Positions 1 through 12,000 of a DNA stretch of 18,510 bases are shown one piece after another; the stretch's first letter is position 1; the number at the start of each line of letters is the position of its first letter. The notes beneath the pieces are model-generated. The model was not told the DNA's origin. It ran no database searches and saw only the letters and a program-made list of their open reading frames with translations. The DNA is from CAZACZ01 sp964483695 (GTDB taxonomy: Bacteria > Deinococcota > Deinococci > Deinococcales > Trueperaceae): positions 1 to 18,510 of the forward strand of contig CAZACZ010000058.1 of assembly GCA_964483695.1 (NCBI GenBank), written 5' to 3'. A program made the position numbers and the translations under genes.

Positions 1-3000
1 CCGCGCGCCGCCCCGGCCAGGCCGCGCACCGCGCCCGCGCGCCCGACGGTCATCGCGCCGTTCGCGCGGCGCGCGGTGTTCGAGGAGCTCGAGTCGCGGC
101 TCCTCATGTCCGCGGACCTCGATCCGCTGAAGGGCGATGCGCTGCTCGCCGTGCCCGCCCTGCAGGGGGCGGAGTTCCGCGCGCTGGCCGACGACGGGAG
201 CGCGGTGACGCGCAGCGCGGTCGGCGCCGTCCAGGCGACCACCGAGATCGTCTTCGTCGATCCGCGCGTGCCCGACCGCGCGCAGCTGCTCGCCGGTCTC
301 GCCGCGCAGTCCGACGGCCGCCGCTTCGAGCTGGTCGAGCTCGATCCGGGCTGCGACGGCGTCGCGCAGGTGACTGAGGCGCTGCGCGGGCGCATCCAGG
401 TCGACGCGATCCACTTCGTCACCCACGGCGCCGACGGCGCGGTGCAACTCGGCGGCACGTGGCTCGACGCGAAGGCGCTCGCGGCCAACACCGCGGCGGT
501 CGCGGCGTGGGGCGATTCGCTCACGCAGGATGCGGACATCCTGTTCTACGGCTGCGACCTCGCCTCCGGCGCGAGCGGGCGCGCGCTGATGCAGTGGATC
601 GCGGAGCTCACGCGCGGCGACGTCGCGGCGAGCACGGATGCGACGGGCGCGGCGCAGGCGGGCGGAGACTGGACGCTCGAGGCCGAGGTCGGTGCGATCG
701 AGACCCGCGTCGCGATCGCGGCCGAGGCACGCGCCGCCTGGGCGCAGGTGCTCGGCGGGGTGCCGACCGGAGGCGAGACGCCGGTCAACACCACGACGTC
801 GAGCGGGCAGGACGCGCCGGCGGTCGCGACCGCGCCCGACGGCCGCGCCGTCATCGCCTGGGTCAGCAACAACCAGGACGGCAACGGGCGCGCGATCGTC
901 GCACGGCTGTTCGCCCCGAGCGGCGCACCGAGCTCGGGCGAGTTCGTCGTCAACACGACGCCCTCCAACGACCAGCTCGAGCCGGCGGTCGCGATGGACG
1001 GGAACGGGAACTTCGTCGTCGCGTGGAGCGGCGAGGGTGCCGGGGACGCGGACGGCGTCTTCTTCCGGCGCTTCGACGCGGCGGGGAATGCGCTCGACGC
1101 CGTCGAGCAGCGCGTGAACGTCGGCGTCGCCGGCAACCAGTCGAACCCCGACGTCGCGATGGAGCTGAACGGCGACTTCGCGGTCGTCTGGCAGAGCGAC
1201 GAGTTCGCTCCGAACACCGAGATCTGGCTGCAGCGCTACGCGTTCGGCGGCGGGGCGCTCGGCGGCGCCATCCTCGTCTCGGCCTCGGGGGCTGCGGACA
1301 CGAATCCCAGCGTCGCGATGGACGACGACGGCGACCTGGTGGTCAGCTGGGAGACTTTCGGGCAGGACGCCGCGGGCAGCGCCGGGATCTACGCGCGCCG
1401 TTACGACAACGCCGGCAACTCGCTGGACGCCACGCCGTTCCTGGTCAACACCACGACCGCCGGCGACCAGGCGCGCCCGGACGTCGCGATGGACGCGAAC
1501 GGCAACTTCTTCGTGGTCTGGGACGGCAACGGTCCGGGCGACACGCAGGGGGTCTTCGGCCAGCGCTACACGAACGCGGGCACGCCTCAGGGCGTCGAGT
1601 TCAAGGTCAACTCGCAAGGGACCGACACGCAGACGCGCGCGTCGGCGTCGCTGGCCGCGGACGGCCGCGCAGCCGTCGCGTGGGACAGCGCCAACCAGGA
1701 CGGCAGCGCCACCGGCGTCTACCGCCAGGAGTACCTCGCCTCGGGCGCGCCCGACGGCGGCGAGCTGCTGGTGAACACGACCGTAGCCGGGGACCAGCGC
1801 GACGCGGCGGTGGCGATGGACGACGCCGGCGGCTACTGGGTCGCGTGGAGCGGCAACGGCGCCGGACCGCCGGCCGATTCCGGCGGCGTCTGGGCGCGGC
1901 GTTTCGTCGCCGCGGCCACCGGCACGATCGCCGGCACCGTCCTCAACGACGCGAACGGCGACGCGGTGGTGGGCGCCGAAGGCGGGTTCGCCGGCGCGAT
2001 CGTGACGCTCTATCGCGACGACGGCGGGGGCACGATCGGCGGGGGCGACGCGTACGTCGCCTCGACGATGACCGACGGCAGCGGCAACTACAGCTTCGGC
2101 GGCCTCACGAGCGGCACGTACTACGTCGTGGTGGACTCCCGCTCGCTGGGGAGCGCAAACGTCTGGGCCGAGCAGACCTTCGGGGTGGCCGGCTCGGCGC
2201 TCGGCGCGGGCTTCACCGTCGCGAACGGCGCGCTCTACGGCGGACGCGACGCCGCCGCGTCGGACGACGCCGCCACGCTCATGAGCGCCGAGCACGTCGT
2301 CAAGGTGGCGCTCGCGGGGGGCGGAGGCGCCGCCGGCGTCGATTTCGGCTTCAGCCTCAACGCGATCACGAGCGATCGCGACGGGGACGACGACCTCGGG
2401 TCGGGCGACCGCTCGGTGCAGGGCTCGCTCCGGCAGTTCATCCACAACGCGAACGTCACCGCCGGGGTGCAGGCGGCGAATTTCTCGATCGGCGGCGGCG
2501 GGCTGCAGACGATCAACCTCGCCGCGGCGCTCCCCGGCATCACCGAGGCGGTGGTGATCGACGGCGGCACGCAGGGTCTCTACGCCGGGTTGCCGCTCAT
2601 CGAGCTGAACGGCGCCGGCGCCGGCGCCGCCACCGGGCTCGTGCTGCAGTCGGGCAGCGGCGGCAGCACGATCCGCGCCTTGGCGATCAATCGTTTCAGC
2701 GGCAGCGGGATCGTTGTCGCCGCGGGGTCGAACGGCAACAGCTTCCTCGCCAACCACATCGGCACCAACGCGGCCGGCACCGCCATCCAGGGCAACGGCG
2801 TTTACGGGATAGAGGTGCAGGGCGGCGCCAACACGATCGCCGGCAACCTGATCTCGGGCAACTTCGCCGGTGTTCTGCTCACCGGCACGGGGGCGACCGG
2901 CAACCGGCTCGAAGGAAACTCCATCGGCACCGACGTGACGGACACGGTCGCGTTGGGCAACATCAGCGACGGCGTGAGGGTCGCGTCCGGCGCGTACAAC

Positions 3001-6000
3001 AATACGATCGGCGGGACCGGCGGAGCCGAGGGCAACCTGATCGCGTTCAACGGTCAGGACGGCGTGGTGGTCGCTGGAGCCGGCACCGGAAACGCGATCC
3101 TCGGCAACGCCATGCGCGCCAACGGGACTCTACCCAATCATCTGGGCATCGAGCTCGGGGCCGACGGCGTCACTGCCAACGACGGGCCGGGCGACGCCGA
3201 CTCGGGGGCGAACGGCCTGCAGAACTTCCCGCAGCTCTTCGCCGCGGGCCTCGCGGGCGGCAATCTGACGGTCCAGTTCGGTTTCGCGAGCACCGCGAGC
3301 AGCGCGTTCCGCATCGAGCTCTTCGCGAGCGCTGCGCCGGACGCGAGCGGCTTCGGCGAGGGTGCCCGCTACCTCGGCGCGTTCACCGTGAACACCGACT
3401 CGTCCGGTCTCGCGACCGCGACCAGTTTCACCCTGGTCGGAGCCGGGGTCGCGGCGGGCGAGGTGATCACCGCCACGGCCACCGCGAACAACGGCGCCGG
3501 CAGCACCTCGGAGTTCTCGAACGCGGTGGTGGCCGGGAGCAGGACGCTCTCGGGCACGATCTACGACGACGCGAACGGCAACGCGAACGTCTCCGACGAC
3601 GGCGCGGGCGCGGTGTTCGCGAATGCGACGAACGCGGTCGACCTGTACCTCGACGACGGCGACGGCGCGATCGACGCCGGCGACCTGTTCATCGATCAGA
3701 CTTCCACCGACGTCAACGGCGCGTACCTGTTCACGGGCCTCGGGAACGGTACCTACTACGTGGTCGTCGATTCGAGAGCCCTGACCGGGCCGGGCCTCTG
3801 GGCCGAGCAGACCTACGGCGCGTTCGAAGCGGCGAGCGGCGCCGGCTTCACCAGCGTCGGCATGCTCTACGGCGGCCGCGAGCGCCTCGGCCAGGGCACG
3901 TCCGACGACGCTTCATCGCTCGCTACCGCCGAGCACGTCATCAAATACTCGATCGCCGGCGGCGACGCGACCGGCGTGGACTTCGGCTTTGCCTCGAGCG
4001 TGATCACCAACGCGCTCGACGGCGACGACGATCCGAACCCGGACCGCTCGGTCCAGGGCTCGCTGCGCCAGTTCATCGTGAACGCGAACGCGCTCGCCGG
4101 CGTGCAGACGAGCGCGTTCCACATCGGCGCGCCGGGCAACGCGTACTCGATCGCGGTCACCGGCAGCGCGCTCCCGGCGATCACCGACGCGGTGATCCTC
4201 GATGCCTGGACGCAGGGCGGGGGCGCCTACAGCGGCCCGCCGCTGATCGACCTGGACGGGGGCGCGGCCGGCGCCGGTGCGAACGGCCTGACGATCACCG
4301 GCGGCGGCACGACCGTGCGCGGCTTCGCGATCCACGACTTCGCGGGGCACGGCGTCGCGATCGCGGGCGGCGGCGGCAACACGATCGCGAACAACCGCAT
4401 CGGCACCGACGCCACCGGGATGTTCGACCGCGGCAACGGGCAGAGCGGCGTCTTCGTCGACAACTCCGCCGGCAACGTCATCGGCGGCGCCACGCCCGCG
4501 CAGGGCAACGTGATCTCGGGCAACGCGCTCGACGGCGTCACCCTCAGCGGTCCCGGATCGACCGGCAACCTCGTCGCCGGCAACCTCGTCGGCCTGAATG
4601 CCGCCGGCACCGCCGCGATCGCGAACGGCGCCGCCGGGGTCGACATCGAAGCGGGTGCCTGGAACAACACCGTCGGCGCGATCAGCGCCACGGTCAGCAA
4701 CGTCATCTCGGGGAACCAGGCGAACGGCATCGAGATCGACGGCGCCGGGACCACCGGCAACGTCGTCATCGACAACTACGTCGGACTCAGCGCCGCCGGC
4801 GACAGCGCGATCGGGAACGCGCTCTCCGGCATTGCGATCACAGGCGCCGCCGGCAACACCGTCGGCGGCACCGTCCTGGGCGCCAGCAACGTGATCTCCG
4901 GCAACAACTGGGACGGCGTCGCGCTCGCGTCCGCGAACGGCAACGTCGTGCTCGGCAACTACATCGGGACGGACTGGACCGGCGCCTACGCGGTCGCCAA
5001 CCGCGAGGACGGGATCTACGTCCTCGACGGCGCGAACAACCAGATCGGCGGCGCCGGCGGCACCGGCAACCTCGTGTCCGGCAACCTGATGAACGGCGTG
5101 GAGCTCGCGGGGACTTCCACCGGCAACCTGGTGCAGGGGAACTTCGTCGGGGTGAATGCCGGCGGCACCGCCGCGCTCGGGAACGGCCTCTCCGGCGTGA
5201 TGCTGAACGGGGCGTCGGGCAACGTCATCGGCGCGGGGAACGTCCTGTCCGGCAACCAGCAGGACGGGATCACCATTTTCGGCGCGAGCAACAACCGGAT
5301 CGAGAGCAGCCTCATCGGCACCGACTGGACCGGCACCTACGCGATCGCCAACCGGGAAGACGGCGTCTATCTGCAGGACGGCTCGAACAACACCATCGGC
5401 GGCGGCGCGCCCGGTGCGGGGAACCTCATCTCCGGGAACTCGTGGTCCGGCGTCTCGCTCGCCGGCACCGGGTCCGGCAACCGGGTGCAGGGCAACTACA
5501 TCGGCACCGATGGCACCGGCAACGTCGCGATCGGCAACGCCCAGGCGGGCGTCTACCTCTCGATCACCGGCCCGACCATGGTCGGCGGCACCGCCGCGGA
5601 CGAGAGCAACCGCATCGCCTACAACGGCTGGGACGGCGTGGCGATCATGTCGGGCGCCGGCCACAGCGTGCTCGGGAACGAAATCCATTCGAACGTCGAG
5701 CAGGCGATCGACATCCTCGACGACGGCATCACGCCGAACGACGCGGGCGACGGCGACGCCGGCCCGAACGACCGCCAGAACTATCCGGTGCTGTTCGGTG
5801 CGGCGATCAACGGGCCGAACGTCACCATCAGCGGCGCACTGAACGGCAACGCGGGGAACTATCTCATCGAGTTCTACGCGAACGCGACGCCCACCCCCGG
5901 CGCGGACGGGAGCGGGCACGGCGAGGCGCAGCGCTACCTCGGCGCGACCACCGTCACGATCGCGTCCGGCGACGCTGCGTTCACGACCATGCTCGCGGCG

Positions 6001-9000
6001 TCGGTCGCGCCCGGCGAGATCGTCAGCGCCACCGCCACGAACCTCGCGACCGGCAGTACCTCGGAGCTCGCGCTGAACGTCGCCGCCGCACCCGTACGAT
6101 CGATCTCGGGATCGACGCTGCACGACCTGAACGCCAACGGCACGGTCGCCGACGACGGCGGCGCGTTCATGGTCGGCGCGCAAGTGAACCTCTACCTCGA
6201 CGACGGCGACGGCGCGATCGACCCGGGCGACGCGTTCGTGACCTCGACTGTCGTCTCCGGCGCCGGCACGTACGGCTTCGCCGGCCTCGCGGAGGGCACC
6301 TACTACGTCGCGATCGACTCGCGCACGCTGCATCCGAGCCCGGGCCTCTGGGCCGAGCAGACTTACGGCGTCGCGGGAGCGGCGCGCGGAGGGACGTTCC
6401 TCGCCACCGCCGGCGCGCTCTACGGCGGGCGCAGCGCGGTCGCCTCGGACGACTTCTCGAGCCTCCTCACCTCCGAGCACGTGACGCGGGTCGTCCTCGC
6501 CGGCGGCGACGCGACCGGCGTCGACGCGGGGTTCGCCTTCAACGCCATCACCTCGAACCGCGACGGCGACGACGACCCCGGCAACGCGAGCCGGTCGGTG
6601 CAGGGCTCGCTACGCCAGTTCATCCAGAACTCGGAACTGATCGGCGGCACGCAGGTCGCGAACTTCTCGATCGGTGGCGGTGGGTTCCAGTCGATCGCGC
6701 TCGCCTCGGCGCTGCCGATCATCACCGATACGGTGATCCTCGACGCCGCGGCCACGCAGGAGGGCTTCACCGGCACGCCGATCATCGAGCTCGACGGCAG
6801 CGCGGTGTTGACGTTCAACGACGGCCTCGAGATCTACGCCTCGAACTCCACCGTGCGCGGCTTCGTGATCAACCGGTTCCAGGCCGACGGCATCCACCTC
6901 CAGGGCGACAACAACGTGGTCGCCGGGAACTGGATCGGGCTCGACTCGACCGGCACGGTCGCGCTCGGCAACGGCACGCCGGGGATCGACGTGATCGGCG
7001 CGAACAACACGATCGGCGGAGTCGGGCCCAACGACCGGAACGTGATCGCCGGCAACTTCGGCGACGGGATCCGGATCCAGAGCTCGGGCACCGGCACGCG
7101 GGTGCAGGGCAACTTCATCGGCACCGACTGGACCGGCACGCTCGACATCGGCAACGCCGGCAACGGGATCTTCATCGACGCCGGCGCGAGCGGGAACACC
7201 ATTGGCGGTGCCGCCGGGGCGCGCAACGTCATCGCGGGGAACGACGGCGACGGCATCCACGTCGACGGCGACGGCAACACCGTCGCGGGCAACTACATCG
7301 GCCTCGCCGCCAGCGGCACGGACGCCCTCGGGAACGGCGGGGAGGGCATCGACGTCTACAGCTCCGGCAACACGATCGGTGGGACCGGACCGAACGACCG
7401 GAACGTGATCGCCGGCAACCTTAGCCACGGGGTGACGCTCAGCGGCGCCGGGGCGAGCGGCAACCGCCTGCTCGGCAACTACATCGGCCTCGCCGCGAAC
7501 GGCGCGGACGCCCTCGGGAACGCGGACGGCGTCCGCATCGAGAACGGCGCAAACGGGAACACGATCGGCGGCACGACCGCAGCCGAGCGCAACGTCATTT
7601 CCGGCAACCAGGACGGCATCGAGATTCGCGATCCGGGCTCGTCGTCCAACGTCGTGCTGGGCAACTACATCGGCACGACCGCCGCCGGCGCGAGCGGCGT
7701 CGGCAACTCGGAGTCGGGCGTCGAGGTGGCGTCGTCGAGCAACGGTATCGGCGGGACCGCTGCCGGCGCCGGCAACCTCATCGCTTTCAACGGTGGAGAC
7801 GGCGTGATCGTCACCGGCGCGGCGACCGGCGTCGCGATCCTCGGCAACGTCATCAACGGCAACACCGGCATTGCGATCGACCTCGCCGACGACGGGCCGA
7901 CGCCGAACGACTTCGGCGTGTTCGATGGCGACGCCGGTGCGAACGGATTGCAGAACTTCCCGGTGCTGACCGGCGCCGCGATCAACGGTCCGACGGTCAC
8001 GATCGCCGGCTCGCTCGACAGCACGGCGGGCGCGAGCTACCGCATCGAGTTCTTCGCCGACGGCATCGGGGGCCCGCGCTACCTCGGTGCCGGATCCCCG
8101 AACCTCTTCGTGGGCGCGGGCGGCACCGCCACCTTCTCGTACAGCCTGGCGGCGTCGGTCTGGCCCACCGAGACGATCACCGCCACTGCGACCAACCTCA
8201 CCACCGGCAGCACCTCGGAGCTGTCGGCGCCGGTGACGGCGGGCGCGGGCGCCTCGATCTCCGGCACGCTCTTCCATGACGTGGACGGCGACGCCATCGT
8301 CGGCGCCGCCGACGACGGCCCGGGCGCGTTCTTCGCCAACGCGACGAGCGCGGTGGCGCTCTACCTCGACGATGGCGACGCGGTCATCGACTCGGGCGAC
8401 TCGTGGATCGGCGTCGCAAACACGAATCCGTCCGGGCAGTACACCTTCGGCGGGCTCGCGTCGGGGACGTACTACGTGGTCGTGAACTCGAAGGCGCTCT
8501 CCACCGACCCGGTCTGGGCGGAGCAGACCTACGCGGTCGCCGGCGCCGCCAACAACGCCGCGGGCACCACCTTCACGACCATCCCGGGCGCGCTGTACGG
8601 TGGCCGCGACCCCAATGCCTCGGACAACGCGCTCGGCTCGATCAACACGGCCGAGCACGTGACGAAGGTGACCCTCGCCGGGGGGAGCGTCGGCGGCATC
8701 GACTCGGGCTTCAGCTTCAACGCGATCACGAGCAGCCGCGACGGCGACGACGATGCGTCCGGGCGGACGGTGCAGGGCTCGCTGCGCCAGTTCATCCAGA
8801 ACGCGAACGTGCTCGCCGGCCTGCAGACGGCGAACTTCTCGATCGGCGGCGGCGGGCAGCAGGTGATCAACGTGAGCGGCAGCGAGCTGCCGACGATTAC
8901 CGGGACGGTGATCCTCGACGCCACGGCGACACAGGAGGGCGCCGCGGGCGTCCCGATCATCGAGCTGAGCGGCGCGCTGCTCGGCGGCGGCAGCGGCCTG

Positions 9001-12000
9001 ACGCTCAGCTCGACCGACAGCGTGATCCGCGGCTTCGCAATCAACCGTTTCACCCAGGGCATCTTCCTGACGGGCGGCGGCGGCAATACGATCACCGGGA
9101 ACTACCTCGGCACCGACCTCGACGGCACGATCGATCGCGGCAACCAGTACGGCATCCGGATCGACGCCTCGAACGACAACAGGATCGGGATCGCGGCGGG
9201 CGGCAACCTGATCTCGGGCAACGACGTCGACGGGATCTGGGTGCGGAACTCGACCGGCAACCTCATCCGCGGCAACTACATCGGTACCGACCGGACCGGG
9301 ACGCTCGCGATCGCGAACGGCGAGGACGGCGTCTGGCTCGACGGCGGTGCAGGCAACGTCGTCGGCGGGACGTTCGCCGGCGACCGGAACGTCATCTCGG
9401 GCAACGGCTGGGCCGGCGTGGCGATGTCTGGCGGCGGCTCGGGCCACGTCGTGCAGGGGAACCGGATCGGCCTCGACGCCGGCGGCAACGCGCTCGGTAA
9501 CCTGCGAAGCGGCGTCCACGTCTATGACGGGACCGGTGTGCTGATCGGCGGCACCGTGGCCGGCGCCGAAAACGTCATCGCCCACAACGGCACGAGCGGG
9601 ACCTGGGCCGGCGTCACAATCGACTCGGGCAGCGGCCACTCGATTCTGGGCAACTCGATCTACCTGAACAGCGGGCTCGGCATCGACCTCGGCGCCGCCG
9701 GCGTCGAGACTAACGACGGCGGCGACCTCGACAGCGGCGCCAACGGCCTGCAGAACTTCCCGGAGATCTACGCCGTCACGCTCGGCGGCGGCAACGTCAC
9801 GGTCACGGGCGAGGCCCGGCCCGGCGCCACGGTCGAGTTCTTCGAGGCCGCCCCCGATCCGGGCGGTCATGGCGAGGGTCAGATCTTCATCGGCGCGGGC
9901 ATCGTGAGCGGGGCCACGCCCGGAACGATCGACCCGAGCGCGCGCCAGTTCTCGTTCACCTTTGCCGCCGGCTCGCTCGCGCTCGCAGACTGGCTGACCG
10001 CCACGGCGACCGATGCGGCCGGCAACACTTCCGAGTTCGCGCTCAACGTCGCCGCGGCCCCGCCGAACACCGCGCCGACCGCGAACGACGCGACGGCGAA
10101 CGGCAACGAGGACGCGCCCTCGATCGCGGTGACGCTCACCGCCACGGACGCCGAGGGTCCGGTCGCGAGCTTCCGGCTGGCGGGGCTGCCTTCGAACGGC
10201 CTGCTCTACACCGACGCCGGCCTCACGACGCTCGCGCTCGCGACCACCGACTACCCGGCGTCCGGCGACGCGCTCACGCTCTACTTCGTGCCCGCTGCGA
10301 ACTGGAACGGCACGACAGGCTTCCAGTTCACCGCCACCGATGCCGGCGGCCTCGACGACCCGACCCCGGCCACCGCGACGATCATCGTCGCCGCGGTGAA
10401 CGACGCGCCGACGGTCACCGCGATCGCCGACCAGACGATCAACCAGGGCGGCTCGCTCGCGCCGGTGCCCTTCACGGTCGGCGACCTCGAGACCGCGCCG
10501 GGATCGCTGGTCGTCACCGCCAGCTCGAGCAACGTCACGCTGGTCCCGAACGGCAACATCGTGCTCGGCGGCGGTGGCGCGAACCGCACGATCGCGCTCA
10601 CTCCCGCGGCCGGCCAGTACGGCTCCGCCACGATCACGATCAGCGTGTTCGACGGCACCGACACGACGGTCACCACGTTCGACCTGATCGTCAATCCGAG
10701 CAATGCCCTGCCGGTGGTCGCGCCGGCGACTTTCCCGGTCGCGGAGAACAGCGCGAACGGCACCGCGGTGGGCACGGTGTCGGCGACCGATCCCGATCCG
10801 GAGGACAGCTTCTCGAAGATCTACTGGACGGACGTCTACACGCAACGCATCTACCGCGCGAACTTCGACGGTACCGGGGCGCAGCAGATCGTGACGAGCG
10901 GGCTCGCCGATCCGCGCGGGATCGCGGTCGACTACTACGGCGGCAAGATCTACTGGACCGACTACGGCACCAACCGCATCCAGCGCGCGAATCTGGACGG
11001 CACGAACGTCCAGACCGTCCTCTCGGGCGGGCTCACCACCCCGACCCATCTCGAGCTCGACCCGGCGGGCGGGAAGATGTACTGGGTCGACGAAGGCACC
11101 AGTGCCATCAAGCGCGCCAACCTCGACGGCAGCAACGTTCAGACCCTGGTCGGCGGGCTGTCCGCGCCCAAGGGGCTCGATCTCGACCTGACCGCCGGGA
11201 AGATGTACTACGTCGAGAACGGTCTGGGCCGCATCCGGGTCGCGAACCTCGACGGCAGCGGTGCCGCGACGCTCGTCTCCGGGCTGTCCGACCCGTGGAG
11301 CCTCTCCCTCGACGTCGCCGGCGGCAAGATGTACTGGACCGATCCCGCGAACAACCGGATCAGCCGCGCGAACCTCGACGGCACCGGCCTCCTGTCCAAT
11401 TTCATCACCTCCCAGCCGGGCGTGCGGGACGTCGTGGTCGATCCGTCCCGCGGCAAGCTCTACTGGACCGACCAGGTGAACGACCGGCTGCGTCGCGCCA
11501 ACCTCGACGGCACCGGAGCGGCGACGGTGATGGGCTTGGACGGCGCGTTCGGCCTCTGGGACTACTACCCGTCGGGCATCGCCGTCGGCCCGGCGGTGCA
11601 GGGGCTCACCTACTCGATCACCGGCGGCAACACCGGCGGCGCATTCGCGATCGATCCGCTCACCGGGGCGATCACGGTCGCGAATGCGTCCGCGCTCGAC
11701 TACGAGGCGACGCCGAGCTTCGCGCTGACCGTCCAGGCGGTGGACGCCGGCGGGATGATCGGCACCGGCACGGTCACCGTCAACCTCGCGAACGTCAACG
11801 AGCCGCACACCGGCGCGGTCGCGGTCGGCGGGCCGCTGCAGGAGGACCAGACGGTCTTCGCCGACACGAGCGGACTCGCCGAGCCCGACGGGTTCGGGCC
11901 GTTCGCCTACCTGTGGGAGCGCTCCACCGACGGCGGCTTCAGCTGGGCGCCGGTCGCGAACACGCTGAACTACACGCTCGGCGACGCCGACGTCGGGACG

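Noticed and set aside
106..108. First in-frame ATG as the gene start
   Set aside because: It lies inside the LEPR-XLL motif, and the frame is open and motif-like upstream of it. A start here would cut the motif, and no ribosome binding site is seen before it.
4399..5560. Regularly spaced direct repeats that could suggest a CRISPR-like or satellite array
   Set aside because: The 168-192 base period is a multiple of three, keeps the frame and encodes beta-helix coils; there are no short identical repeats with unique spacers.
459..7424. Long + strand open frame of 2321 codons in frame 3
   Set aside because: Its translation is almost only Arg, Gly, Ala, Asp and His in low-complexity runs, and it overlaps clear domain sequence in frame 1. 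It is a by-product of GC-rich, repeat-biased codons.
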